From Metridium senile (taxonomy: Eukaryota; Cnidaria; Anthozoa; Actiniaria; Metridiidae), in assembly GCA_949775045.1 (NCBI GenBank), contig OX459110.1, positions 5,836,229 through 5,900,228 of the forward strand: DNA of 64,000 nucleotides, written 5' to 3'. Made by a program: the position numbers and the translations under genes. The notes below the pieces were generated by a model that worked only from the letters and a program-made list of their open reading frames with translations, searched no databases and was not told the DNA's origin. Below, in pieces: positions 38,725 through 51,970 of the stretch (positions within the stretch are counted from its first letter, which is position 1; the number at the start of each line of letters is the position of its first letter).

Positions 38725-40182
38725 ATGAAAATGTGTCAAAAAGATCGGGATTTTCGGCACAAAATTTTCGCCTAGACCCTGTGAGTAATGTCTGAGAATA
38801 TTAGAGCATTCTGATAAATGTGCAAGATTTCATTTAGAAAAAACTACAAAATCCTACCCAGAATGCAATATGCCCTATAGAGTGATCTGAAAATGTGTCA
38901 AAAAGATCGGGGTTTTCGGCAAAAAAGTTTCGCCTAGACCCTGTGAGTAATGTCTGAGAATATTAGAGCATTCTGATAAATGCTTAAGATTTTATTTAGA
39001 AAAAACTACAAAATCCTACCCAGAATGCAATATGCCCTATAGGGTGATCTGAAAATGTGTCAAAAAGATCGGGATTTTCGGCACAAAATTTTCGCCTAGA
39101 CCCTGTGAGTAATGTCTGAGAATATTAGAGCATTCTGATACATGCGCAAGATTTTATTTAGAAAAAACTACAAAATCCTACCCAGAATGCAATATGCCCT
39201 ATAGGGTGATCTGAAAATGTGTCAAAAAGATCGGGGTTTTTGGCACAAAAGTTTCGCCTAGACCCTGTGAGTAATGTCTGAGAATATTAGAGCATTCTGA
39301 TAAATGTGCAAGATTTCATTTAGAAAAAACTACAAAATCCTACCCAGAATGCAATATGCCCTATAGGGTGATCTGAAAATGTGTCAAAAAGATCGGGGTT
39401 TTCGGCACAAAATTTTTGGCTAGACCATGTGAGTAATGTCTGAGAATATTAGAGCATTCTGATAAATATGCAAGATTTCATTTAGAAAAAACTACAAAAT
39501 CCTACCCAGAATGCAATATGCCCTATAGAGTGATCTGAAAATGTGTCAAAAAGATCGGGGTTTTCAGCTCAAAATTTTCGCCTAGACCCTGTGAGTAATG
39601 TCTGAGAATATTAGAGCATTCTGATAAATGCGCAAGATTTTATTTAGAAAAAACTACAAAATCCTACCCAGAATGCAATATGCCCTATAGGGTGATCTGA
39701 AAATGTGTCAAAAAGATCGGGGTTTTCGGCACAAAAGTTTCGCCTAGACCCTGTGAGTAATGTCTGAGAATATTAGAGCATTCTGATCAATGCGCAAGAT
39801 TTTATTTAGAAAAAACTACAAAATCCTACCCAGAATGCAATATGCCCTATAGGGTGATATGAAAATGTGTCAAAAAGATCGGGATTTTCGGCACAAAATT
39901 TTGGCCTAGACCCTGTGAGTAATGTCTGAGAATATTAGAGCATTCTGATACATGCGCAAGATTTTATTTAGAAAAAACTACAAAATCCTACCCAGAATGC
40001 AATATGCCCTATAGGGTGATCTGAAAATGTGTCAAAAAGATCGGGGTTTTCGGCACAAAATTTTTGCCTAGACCCTGTGAGTAATGTCTGAGAATATTAG
40101 AGCATTCTGATAAATGTGCAAGATTTCATTTAGAAAAAACTACAAAATCCTACCCAGAATGCAATATGCCCTATAGGGTGAT
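38725..40182 (+). repeat. Transition monomers upstream of the 24-mer HOR
   Basis: Nine monomers. They start with the fused atg-start monomer (38725-38886), then a gtttcg/aaatgctt monomer with cggcaaaaaag, gatcggga, gtttcg with gtttttggcac, tttttggc with gaccatgtg and aaatatgc, cagctc, gtttcg with gatcaatgcgc, atg-start with ttttggcc, and tttttgcc. The order resembles the inside of the 24-mer that follows, so this may be a diverged partial copy. Confidence 0.6.
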
Positions 40183-43100
40183 CTGAAAATGTGTCAAAAA
40201 GATCGGGGTTTTCGGCACAAAATTTTTGGCTAGACCCTGTGAGTAATGTCTGAGAATATTAGAGCATTCTGATACATGCGCAAAATTTTATTTAGAAAAA
40301 ACTACAAAATCCTACCCAGAATGCAATATGCCCTATAGGGTGATCTGAAAATGTGTCAAAAAGATCGGGGTTTTCGGCACAAAAGTTTCGCCTAGACCCT
40401 GTGAGTAATGTCTGAGAATATTAGAGCATTCTGATACATGCGCAAGATTTTATTTAGAAAAAACTACAAAATCCTACCCAGAATGCAATATGTCCTATAG
40501 GGTGATGTAAAAATGTGTCAAAAAGATCGGGGTTTTCGGCACAAAATTTTTGCCTAGACCCTGTGAGTAATGTCTGAGAATATTAGAGCATTCTGATAAA
40601 TGTGCAAGATTTCATTTAGAAAAAACTACAAAATCCTACCCAGAATGCAATATGCCCTATAGAGTGATCTGAAAATGTGTCAAAAAGATCGGGGTTTTCA
40701 GCTCAAAATTTTCGCCTAGACCCTGTGAGTAATGTCTGAGAATATTAGAGCATTCTGATAAATGTGCAAGATTTCATTTAGAAAAAACTACAAAATCCTA
40801 CCCAGAATGCAATATGCCCTATAGAGTGATCTGAAAATGTGTCAAAAAGATCGGGGTTTTCGGCACAAAAGTTTCGCCTAGACCCTGTGAGTAATGTCTG
40901 AGAATATTAGAGCATTCTGATAAATGCTTAAGATTTTATTTAGAAAAAACTACAAAATCCTACCCAGAATGCAATATGCCCTATAGGGTGATATGAAAAT
41001 GTGTCAAAAAGATCGGGATTTTCGGCACAAAATTTTCGCCTAGACCCTGTGAGTAATGTCTGAGAATATTAGAGCATTCTGATACATGCGCAAGATTTTA
41101 TTTAGAAAAAACTACAAAATCCTACCCAGAATGCAATATGCCCTATAGGGTGATCTGAAAATGTGTCAAAAAGATCGGGGTTTTCGGCACAAAAGTTTCG
41201 CCTAGACCCTGTGAGTAATGTCTGAGAATATTAGAGCATTCTGATAAATGTGCAAGATTTCATTTAGAAAAAACTACAAAATCCTACCCAGAATGCAATA
41301 TGCCCTATAGGGTGATCTGAAAATGTGTCAAAAAGATCGGGGTTTTCGGCACAAAATTTTTGGATAGACCATGTGAGTAATGTCTGAGAATATTAGAGCA
41401 TTCTGATAAATGTGCAAGATTCCATTTAGAAAAAACTACAAAATCCTACCCAGAATGCAATATGCCCTATAGAGTGATCTGAAAATGTGTCAAAAAGATC
41501 GGGGTTTTCAGCTCAAAATTTTCGCCTAGACCCTGTGAGTAATGTCTGAGAATATTAGAGCATTCTGATAAATGCGCAAGATTTTATTTAGAAAAAACTA
41601 CAAAATCCTACCCAGAATGCAATATGCCCTATAGGGTGATCTGAAAATGTGTCAAAAAGATCGGGGTTTTCGGCACAAAAGTTTCGCCTAGACCCTGTGA
41701 GTAATGTCTGAGAATATTAGAGCATTCTGATAAATGCGCAAGATTTTATTTAGAAAAAACTACAAAATCCTACCCAGAATGCAATATGCCCTATAGGGTG
41801 ATATGAAAATGTGTCAAAAAGATCGGGATTTTCGGCACAAAATTTTCGCCTAGACCCTGTGAGTAATGTCTGAGAATATTAGAGCATTCTGATACATGCG
41901 CAAGATTTTATTTAGAAAAAACTACAAAATCCTACCCAGAATGCAATATGCCCTATAGGGTGATCTGAAAATGTGTCAAAAAGATCGGGGTTTTCGGCAC
42001 AAAATTTTTGCCTAGACCCTGTGAGTAATGTCTGAGAATATTAGAGCATTCTGATAAATGTGCAAGATTTCATTTAGAAAAAACTACAAAATCCTACCCA
42101 GAATGCAATATGCCCTATAGGGTGATCTGAAAATGTGTCAAAAAGATCGGGGTTTTCGGCACAAAATTTTTGGCTAGACCATGTGAGTAATGTCTGAGAA
42201 TATTAGAGCATTCTGATAAATGCGCAAGATTTCATTTAGAAAAAACTACAAAATCCTACCCAGAATGCAATATGCCCTATAGAGTGATCTGAAAATGTGT
42301 CAAAAAGATCGGGGTTTTCAGCTCAAAATTTACGCTTAGACCCTGTGAGTAATGTCTGAGAATATTAGAGCATTCTGATAAATGTGCAAGATTCCATTTA
42401 GAAAAAACTACAAAATCCTACCCAGAATGCAATATGCCCTATAGAGTGATCTGAAAATGTGTCAAAAAGATCGGGGTTTTCAGCTCAAAATTTTCGCCTA
42501 GACCCTGTGAGTAATGTCTGAGAATATTAGAGCATTCTGATAAATGCGCAAGATTTTATTTAGAAAAAACTACAAAATCCTACCCAGAATGCAATATGCC
42601 CTATAGGGTGATCTGAAAATGTGTCAAAAAGATCGGGGTTTTCGGCACAAAAGTTTCGCCTAGACCCTGTGAGTAATGTCTGAGAATATTAGAGCATTCT
42701 GATAAATGCGCAAGATTTTATTTAGAAAAAACTACAAAATCCTACCCAGAATGCAATATGCCCTATAGGGTGATATGAAAATGTGTCAAAAAGATCGGGA
42801 TTTTCGGCACAAAATTTTCGCCTAGACCCTGTGAGTAATGTCTGAGAATATTAGAGCATTCTGATACATGCGCAAGATTTTATTTAGAAAAAACTACAAA
42901 ATCCTACCCAGAATGCAATATGCCCTATAGGGTGATCTGAAAATGTGTCAAAAAGATCGGGGTTTTCGGCACAAAATTTTTGCCTAGACCCTGTGAGTAA
43001 TGTCTGAGAATATTAGAGCATTCTGATAAATGTGCAAGATTTCATTTAGAAAAAACTACAAAATCCTACCCAGAATGCAATATGCCCTATAGGGTGATCT

Positions 43101-44071
43101 GAAAATGTGTCAAAAAGATCGGGGTTTTCGGCACAAAATTTTTGGCTAGACCATGTGAGTAATGTCTGAGAATATTAGAGCATTCTGATAAATGCGCAAG
43201 ATTTCATTTAGAAAAAACTACAAAATCCTACCCAGAATGCAATATGCCCTATAGAGTGATCTGAAAATGTGTCAAAAAGATCGGGGTTTTCAGCTCAAAA
43301 TTTACGCTTAGACCCTGTGAGTAATGTCTGAGAATATTAGAGCATTCTGATAAATGTGCAAGATTTCATTTAGAAAAAACTACAAAATCCTACCCAGAAT
43401 GCAATATGCCCTATAGAGTGATCTGAAAATGTGTCAAAAAGATCGGGGTTTTCAGCTCAAAATTTTCGCCTAGACCCTGTGAGTAATGTCTGAGAATATT
43501 AGAGCATTCTGATACATGCGCAAGATTTTAATTAGAAAAAAACTACAAAATCTTACCCAGAATGCAATATGCCCTATAGAGTGATCTGAAAATGTGTCAA
43601 AAAGATCGGGGTTTTCAGCTCAAAATTTTCGCCTAGACCCTGTGAGTAATGTCTGAGAATATTAGAGCATTCTGATACATGCGCAAGATTTTATTTAGAA
43701 AAAACTACAAAATCCTACCCAGAATGCAATATGCCCTATAGGGTGATATGAAAATGTGTCAAAAAGATCGGGATTTTCGGCACAAAATTTTCGCCTAGAC
43801 CCTGTGAGTAATGTCTGAGAATATTAGAGCATTCTGATACATGCGCAAGATTTTATTTAGAAAAAACTACAAAATCCTACCCAGAATGCAATATGCCCTA
43901 TAGGGTGATCTGAAAATGTGTCAAAAAGATCGGGGTTTTCGGCACAAAATTTTTGCCTAGACCCTGTGAGTAATGTCTGAGAATATTAGAGCATTCTGAT
44001 AAATGTGCAAGATTTCATTTAGAAAAAACTACAAAATCCTACCCAGAATGCAATATGCCCTATAGGGTGAT
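40183..44071 (+). repeat. 24-monomer HOR, copy A (3,889 bp)
   Basis: It starts with a tttttggc monomer carrying gaccctgtg and gcgcaaaattt (near 40282). Landmarks in order: gta-start at 40507, aaatgctt near 40926, tttttggata with gaccatgtg near 41362, two rounds of a six-monomer sub-unit marked by tttacgctta (near 42330 and 43302), and ttttaattag with cttaccc near 43530. The same landmarks recur in order in copies B and C. Fully nested: 6-mer inside 24-mer. Confidence 0.88.
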
Positions 44072-45043
44072 CTGAAAATGTGTCAAAAAGATCGGGGTTT
44101 TCGGCACAAAATTTTTGGCTAGACCCTGTGAGTAATGTCTGAGAATATTAGAGCATTCTGATACATGCGCAAAATTTTATTTAGAAAAAACTACAAAATC
44201 CTACCCAGAATGCAATATGCCCTATAGGGTGATCTGAAAATGTGTCAAAAAGATCGGGGTTTTCGGCACAAAAGTTTCGCCTAGACCCTGTGAGTAATGT
44301 CTGAGAATATTAGAGCATTCTGATACATGCGCAAGATTTTATTTAGAAAAAACTACAAAATCCTACCCAGAATGCAATATGTCCTATAGGGTGATGTAAA
44401 AATGTGTCAAAAAGATCGGGGTTTTCGGCACAAAAGTTTCGCCTAGACCCTGTGAGTAATGTCTGAGAATATTAGAGCATTCTGATACATGCGCAAGATT
44501 TTATTTAGAAAAAACTACAAAATCCTACCCAGAATGCAATATGCCCTATAGGGTGATCTGAAAATGTGTCAAAAAGATCGGGGTTTTCGGCACAAAATTT
44601 TTGGCTAGACCCTGTGAGTAATGTCTGAGAATATTAGAGCATTCTGATACATGCGCAAAATTTTATTTAGAAAAAACTACAAAATCCTACCCAGAATGCA
44701 ATATGCCCTATAGGGTGATCTGAAAATGTGTCAAAAAGATCGGGGTTTTCGGCACAAAAGTTTCGCCTAGACCCTGTGAGTAATGTCTGAGAATATTAGA
44801 GCATTCTGATACATGCGCAAGATTTTATTTAGAAAAAACTACAAAATCCTACCCAGAATGCAATATGTCCTATAGGGTGATGTAAAAATGTGTCAAAAAG
44901 ATCGGGGTTTTCGGCACAAAATTTTTGCCTAGACCCTGTGAGTAATGTCTGAGAATATTAGAGCATTCTGATAAATGTGCAAGATTTCATTTAGAAAAAA
45001 CTACAAAATCCTACCCAGAATGCAATATGCCCTATAGAGTGAT
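44072..45043 (+). repeat. Local 3-monomer duplication (486 bp) inside HOR copy B
   Basis: Segments 44072-44557 and 44558-45043 have the same order: tttttggc with gcgcaaaattt, gtttcg with gtcctat, gta-start. The gta-start monomer at the first junction (44396-44557) is chimeric. Its first bases are gta-type, but it then has aaaagtttcgcc, gatacatgcgc, ttttattt and gccctataggg instead of tttttgcc, aaatgtgc and ttcat. This marks the exchange point. Copies A and C lack the extra segment. Confidence 0.82.
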
Positions 45044-45518
45044 CTGAAAATGTGTCAAAAAGATCGGGGTTTCAGCTCAAAATTTTCGCCTAGACCCTGT
45101 GAGTAATGTCTGAGAATATTAGAGCATTCTGATAAATGTGCAAGATTTCATTTAGAAAAAACTACAAAATCCTACCCAGAATGCAATATGCCCCTATAGA
45201 GTGATCTGAAAATGTGTCAAAAAGATCGGGGTTTTCGGCACAAAAGTTTCGCCTAGACCCTGTGAGTAATGTCTGAGAATATTAGAGCATTCTGATAAAT
45301 GCTTAAGATTTTATTTAGAAAAAAACTACAAAATCCTACCCAGAATGCAATATGCCCTATAGGGTGATATGAAAATGTGTCAAAAAGATCGGATTTTCGG
45401 CACAAAATTTTCGCCTAGACCCTGTGAGTAATGTCTGAGAATATTAGAGCATTCTGATACATGCGCAAGATTTTATTTAGAAAAAACTACAAAATCCTAC
45501 CCAGAATGCAATATGCCC

Positions 45519-45520
45519 TG
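45519..45520 (+). other. 20-bp deletion junction across a monomer boundary (copy B)
   Basis: The sequence reads gccct directly followed by gtcaaaaagatcgg. Relative to neighbours, 20 bases are missing: monomer positions 153-162 and the first 10 bases of the next unit, which removes half of the palindrome. The same junction is at 49386-49387, 3,867 bp later, and is absent from copy A. Confidence 0.9.
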
Positions 45521-48425
45521 TCAAAAAGATCGGGGTTTTCGGCACAAAAGTTTCGCCTAGACCCTGTGAGTAATGTCTGAGAATATTAGAGCATTCTGAT
45601 AAATGTGCAAGATTTCATTTAGAAAAAACTACAAAATCCTACCCAGAATGCAATATGCCCTATAGGGTGATCTGAAAATGTGTCAAAAAAGATCGGGGTT
45701 TTCGGCACAAAAATTTTTGGATAGACCATGTGAGTAATGTCTGAGAATATTAGAGCATTCTGATAAATATGCAAGATTTCATTTAGAAAAAACTACAAAA
45801 TCCTACCCAGAATGCAATATGCCCTATAGAGTGATCTGAAATGTGTCAAAAAGATCGGGGTTTTCAGCTCAAAATTTTCGCCTAGACCCTGTGAGTAATG
45901 TCTGAGAATATTAGAGCATTCTGATAAATGCGCAAGATTTTATTTAGAAAAAACTACAAAATCCTACCCAGAATGCAATATGCCCTATAGGGTGATCTGA
46001 AAATGTGTCAAAAGATCGGGGTTTTCGGCACAAAAGTTTCGCCTAGACCCTGTGAGTAATGTCTGAGAATATTAGAGCATTCTGATAAATGCGCAAGATT
46101 TTATTTAGAAAAAACTACAAAATCCTACCCAGAATGCAATATGCCCTATAGGGTGATATGAAAATGTGTCAAAAAGATCGGGATTTTCGGCACAAAATTT
46201 TCGCCTAGACCCTGTGAGTAATGTCTGAGAATATTAGAGCATTCTGATACATGCGCAAGATTTTATTTAGAAAAAACTACAAAATCCTACCCAGAATGCA
46301 ATATGCCCTATAGGGTGATCTGAAAATGTGTCAAAAAGATCGGGGTTTTCGGCACAAAATTTTTGCCTAGACCCTGTGAGTAATGTCTGAGAATATTAGA
46401 GCATTCTGATAAATGTGCAAGATTTCATTTAGAAAAAACTACAAAATCCTACCCAGAATGCAATATGCCCTATAGGGTGATCTGAAAATGTGTCAAAAAG
46501 ATCGGGGTTTTCGGCACAAAATTTTTGGCTAGACCATGTGAGTAATGTCTGAGAATATTAGAGCATTCTGATAAATGCGCAAGATTTCATTTAGAAAAAA
46601 CTACAAAATCCTACCCAGAATGCAATATGCCCTATAGAGTGATCTGAAAATGTGTCAAAAAGATCGGGGTTTTCAGCTCAAAATTTACGCTTAGACCCTG
46701 TGAGTAATGTCTGAGAATATTAGAGCATTCTGATAAATGTGCAAGATTCCATTTAGAAAAAACTACAAAATCCTACCCAGAATGCAATATGCCCTATAGA
46801 GTGATCTGAAAATGTGTCAAAAAGATCGGGGTTTTCAGCTCAAAATTTTCGCCTAGACCCTGTGAGTAATGTCTGAGAATATTAGAGCATTCTGATAAAT
46901 GCGCAAGATTTTATTTAGAAAAAACTACAAAATCCTACCCAGAATGCAATATGCCCTATAGGGTGATCTGAAAATGTGTCAAAAAGATCGGGGTTTTCGG
47001 CACAAAAGTTTCGCCTAGACCCTGTGAGTAATGTCTGAGAATATTAGAGCATTCTGATAAATGCGCAAGATTTTATTTAGAAAAAACTACAAAATCCTAC
47101 CCAGAATGCAATATGCCCTATAGGGTGATATGAAAATGTGTCAAAAAGATCGGGATTTTCGGCACAAAATTTTCGCCTAGACCCTGTGAGTAATGTCTGA
47201 GAATATTAGAGCATTCTGATACATGCGCAAGATTTTATTTAGAAAAAACTACAAAATCCTACCCAGAATGCAATATGCCCTATAGGGTGATCTGAAAATG
47301 TGTCAAAAAGATCGGGGTTTTCGGCACAAAATTTTTGCCTAGACCCTGTGAGTAATGTCTGAGAATATTAGAGCATTCTGATAAATGTGCAAGATTTCAT
47401 TTAGAAAAAACTACAAAATCCTACCCAGAATGCAATATGCCCTATAGGGTGATCTGAAAATGTGTCAAAAAGATCGGGGTTTTCGGCACAAAATTTTTGG
47501 CTAGACATGTGAGTAATGTCTGAGAATATTAGAGCATTCTGATAAATGCGCAAGATTTCATTTAGAAAAAACTACAAAATCCTACCCAGAATGCAATATG
47601 CCCTATAGAGTGATCTGAAAATGTGTCAAAAAGATCGGGGTTTTCAGCTCAAAATTTACGCTTAGACCCTGTGAGTAATGTCTGAGAATATTAGAGCATT
47701 CTGATAAATGTGCAAGATTTCATTTAGAAAAAACTACAAAATCCTACCCAGAATGCAATATGCCCTATAGAGTGATCTGAAAATGTGTCAAAAAGATCGG
47801 GGTTTTCAGCTCAAAATTTTCGCCTAGACCCTGTGAGTAATGTCTGAGAATATTAGAGCATTCTGATACATGCGCAAGATTTTAATTAGAAAAAAACTAC
47901 AAAATCTTACCCAGAATGCAATATGCCCTATAGAGTGATCTGAAAATGTGTCAAAAAGATCGGGGTTTTCAGCTCAAAATTTTCGCCTAGACCCTGTGAG
48001 TAATGTCTGAGAATATTAGAGCATTCTGATACATGCGCAAGATTTTATTTAGAAAAAACTACAAAATCCTACCCAGAATGCAATATGCCCTATAGGGTGA
48101 TATGAAAATGTGTCAAAAAGATCGGGATTTTCGGCACAAAATTTTCGCCTAGACCCTGTGAGTAATGTCTGAGAATATTAGAGCATTCTGATACATGCGC
48201 AAGATTTTATTTAGAAAAAACTACAAAATCCTACCCAGAATGCAATATGCCCTATAGGGTGATCTGAAAATGTGTCAAAAAGATCGGGGTTTTCGGCACA
48301 AAATTTTTGCCTAGACCCTGTGAGTAATGTCTGAGAATATTAGAGCATTCTGATAAATGTGCAAGATTTCATTTAGAAAAAACTACAAAATCCTACCCAG
48401 AATGCAATATGCCCTATAGGGTGAT

Positions 48426-51400
48426 CTGAAAATGTGTCAAAAAGATCGGGGTTTTCGGCACAAAATTTTTGGCTAGACCCTGTGAGTAATGTCTGAGAAT
48501 ATTAGAGCATTCTGATACATGCGCAAAATTTTATTTAGAAAAAACTACAAAATCCTACCCAGAATGCAATATGCCCTATAGGGTGATCTGAAAATGTGTC
48601 AAAAAGATCGGGGTTTTCGGCACAAAAGTTTCGCCTAGACCCTGTGAGTAATGTCTGAGAATATTAGAGCATTCTGATACATGCGCAAGATTTTATTTAG
48701 AAAAAACTACAAAATCCTACCCAGAATGCAATATGTCCTATAGGGTGATGTAAAAATGTGTCAAAAAGATCGGGGTTTTCGGCACAAAATTTTTGCCTAG
48801 ACCCTGTGAGTAATGTCTGAGAATATTAGAGCATTCTGATAAATGTGCAAGATTTCATTTAGAAAAAACTACAAAATCCTACCCAGAATGCAATATGCCC
48901 TATAGAGTGATCTGAAAATGTGTCAAAAAGATCGGGGTTTTCAGCTCAAAATTTTCGCCTAGACCCTGTGAGTAATGTCTGAGAATATTAGAGCATTCTG
49001 ATAAATGTGCAAGATTTCATTTAGAAAAAACTACAAAATCCTACCCAGAATGCAATATGCCCTATAGAGTGATCTGAAAATGTGTCAAAAAGATCGGGTT
49101 TTCGGCACAAAAGTTTCGCCTAGACCCTGTGAGTAATGTCTGAGAATATTAGAGCATTCTGATAAATGCTTAAGATTTTATTTAGAAAAAACTACAAAAT
49201 CCTACCCAGAATGCAATATGCCCTATAGGGTGATATGAAAATGTGTCAAAAAGATCGGGATTTTCGGCACAAAATTTTCGCCTAGACCCTGTGAGTAATG
49301 TCTGAGAATATTAGAGCATTCTGATACATGCGCAAGATTTTATTTAGAAAAAACTACAAAATCCTACCCAGAATGCAATATGCCCTGTCAAAAAGATCGG
49401 GGTTTTCGGCACAAAAGTTTCGCCTAGACCCTGTGAGTAATGTCTGAGAATATTAGAGCATTCTGATAAATGTGCAAGATTTCATTTAGAAAAAACTACA
49501 AAATCCTACCCAGAATGCAATATGCCCTATAGGGTGATCTGAAAATGTGTCAAAAAGATCGGGGTTTTCGGCACAAAATTTTTGGATAGACCATGTGAGT
49601 AATGTCTGAGAATATTAGAGCATTCTGATAAATATGCAAGATTTCATTTAGAAAAAACTACAAAATCCTACCCAGAATGCAATATGCCCTATAGAGTGAT
49701 CTGAAAATGTGTCAAAAAGATCGGGGTTTTCAGCTCAAAATTTTCGCCTAGACCCTGTGAGTAATGTCTGAGAATATTAGAGCATTCTGATAAATGCGCA
49801 AGATTTTATTTAGAAAAAACTACAAAATCCTACCCAGAATGCAATATGCCCTATAGGGTGATCTGAAAATGTGTCAAAAAGATCGGGGTTTTCGGCACAA
49901 AAGTTTCGCCTAGACCCTGTGAGTAATGTCTGAGAATATTAGAGCATTCTGATAAATGCGCAAGATTTTATTTAGAAAAAACTACAAAATCCTACCCAGA
50001 ATGCAATATGCCCTATAGGGTGATATGAAAATGTGTAAAAAAGATCGGGATTTTCGGCACAAAATTTTCGCCTAGACCCTGTGAGTAATGTCTGAGAATA
50101 TTAGAGCATTCTGATACATGCGCAAGATTTTATTTAGAAAAAACTACAAAATCCTACCCAGAATGCAATATGCCCTATAGGGTGATCTGAAAATGTGTCA
50201 AAAAGATCGGGGTTTTCGGCACAAAATTTTTGCCTAGACCCTGTGAGTAATGTCTGAGAATATTAGAGCATTCTGATAAATGTGCAAGATTTCATTTAGA
50301 AAAAACTACAAAATCCTACCCAGAATGCAATATGCCCTATAGGGTGATCTGAAAATGTGTCAAAAAGATCGGGGTTTTCGGCACAAAATTTTTGGCTAGA
50401 CCATGTGAGTAATGTCTGAGAATATTAGAGCATTCTGATAAATGCGCAAGATTTAATTTAGAAAAAACTACAAAATCCTACCCAGAATGCAATATGCCCT
50501 ATAGAGTGATCTGAAAATGTGTCAAAAAGATCGGGGTTTTCAGCTCAAAATTTTCGCTTAGACCCTGTGAGTAATGTCTGAGAATATTAGAGCATTCTGA
50601 TAAATGTGCAAGATTTCATTTAGAAAAAACTACAAAATCCTACCCAGAATGCAATATGCCCTATAGAGTGATCTGAAAATGTGTCAAAAAGATCGGGGTT
50701 TTCAGCTCAAAATTTTCGCCTAGACCCTGTGAGTAATGTCTGAGAATATTAGAGCATTCTGATACATGCGCAAGATTTTAATTAGAAAAAAACTACAAAA
50801 TCTTACCCAGAATGCAATATGCCCTATAGAGTGATCTGAAAATGTGTCAAAAAGATCGGGGTTTTCAGCTCAAAATTTTCGCCTAGACCCTGTGAGTAAT
50901 GTCTGAGAATATTAGAGCATTCTGATACATGCGCAAGATTTTATTTAGAAAAAACTACAAAATCCTACCCAGAATGCAATATGCCCTATAGGGTGATATG
51001 AAAATGTGTCAAAAAGATCGGGATTTTCGGCACAAAATTTTCGCCTAGACCCTGTGAGTAATGTCTGAGAATATTAGAGCATTCTGATACATGCGCAAGA
51101 TTTTATTTAGAAAAAACTACAAAATCCTACCCAGAATGCAATATGCCCTATAGGGTGATCTGAAAATGTGTCAAAAAGATCGGGGTTTTCGGCACAAAAT
51201 TTTTGCCTAGACCCTGTGAGTAATGTCTGAGAATATTAGAGCATTCTGATAAATGTGCAAGATTTCATTTAGAAAAAACTACAAAATCCTACCCAGAATG
51301 CAATATGCCCTATAGGGTGATCTGAAAATGTGTCAAAAAGATCGGGGTTTTCGGCACAAAATTTTCGCCTAGACCCTGTGAGTAATGTCTGAGAATATTA

Positions 51401-51970
51401 GAGCATTCTGATACATGCGCAAGATTTTAATTAGAAAAAAACTACAAAATCTTACCCAGAATGCAATATGCCCTATAGAGTGATCTGAAAATGTGTCAAA
51501 AAGATCGGGGTTTTCAGCTCAAAATTTTCGCCTAGACCCTGTGAGTAATGTCTGAGAATATTAGAGCATTCTGATACATGCGCAAGATTTTATTTAGAAA
51601 AAACTACAAAATCCTACCCAGAATGCAATATGCCCTATAGGGTGATATGAAAATGTGTCAAAAAGATCGGGATTTTCGGCACAAAATTTTCGCCTAGACC
51701 CTGTGAGTAATGTCTGAGAATATTAGAGCATTCTGATACATGCGCAAGATTTTATTTAGAAAAAACTACAAAATCCTACCCAGAATGCAATATGCCCTAT
51801 AGGGTGATCTGAAAATGTGTCAAAAAGATCGGGGTTTTCGGCACAAAATTTTTGCCTAGACCCTGTGAGTAATGTCTGAGAATATTAGAGCATTCTGATA
51901 AATGTGCAAGATTTCATTTAGAAAAAACTACAAAATCCTACCCAGAATGCAATATGCCCTATAGGGTGAT
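48426..51970 (+). repeat. 24-monomer HOR, copy C (shortened and rearranged)
   Basis: It follows copy B from the gcgcaaaattt monomer (near 48525) through gta-start at about 48750, aaatgctt near 49168, the shared 20-bp deletion near 49386 and tttttggata near 49583. It then lacks one round of the six-monomer sub-unit: one cgctta monomer near 50554, with cgcttag preceded by attttcg rather than attta, instead of two. After the ttaattag/cttaccc monomer (near 50789), a further four-monomer segment is duplicated, its first monomer (51322-51484) being a chimera of the usual tttttggc position with the ttaattag type. Confidence 0.82.
49386..49387 (+). other. 20-bp deletion junction across a monomer boundary (copy C)
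   Basis: Same gccct-gtcaaaaag junction as at 45519-45520, at the same place in the 24-mer order. A shared, exact breakpoint means copies B and C descend from one deleted ancestor, and copy A does not carry it. Confidence 0.9.

Larger units (their letters stand above)
44072..48425 (+). repeat. 24-monomer HOR, copy B (27 monomers, with insertion and deletion)
   Basis: The order matches copy A at offset 3,889, but a three-monomer segment is doubled at the start. Monomers with tttttggc/gcgcaaaattt occur at both 44072 and 44558, and gtttcg/gtcctat at 44234 and 44720. A 20-bp deletion lies near 45519. Single-base slips are clustered near 45067-46013 (ggggtttcag, gcccctatag, gatcggatttt, caaaaaagatc, ctgaaatg, tcaaaagatcgg) and look denser than elsewhere. 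The tttacgctta monomers are near 46686 and 47655. Confidence 0.88.
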
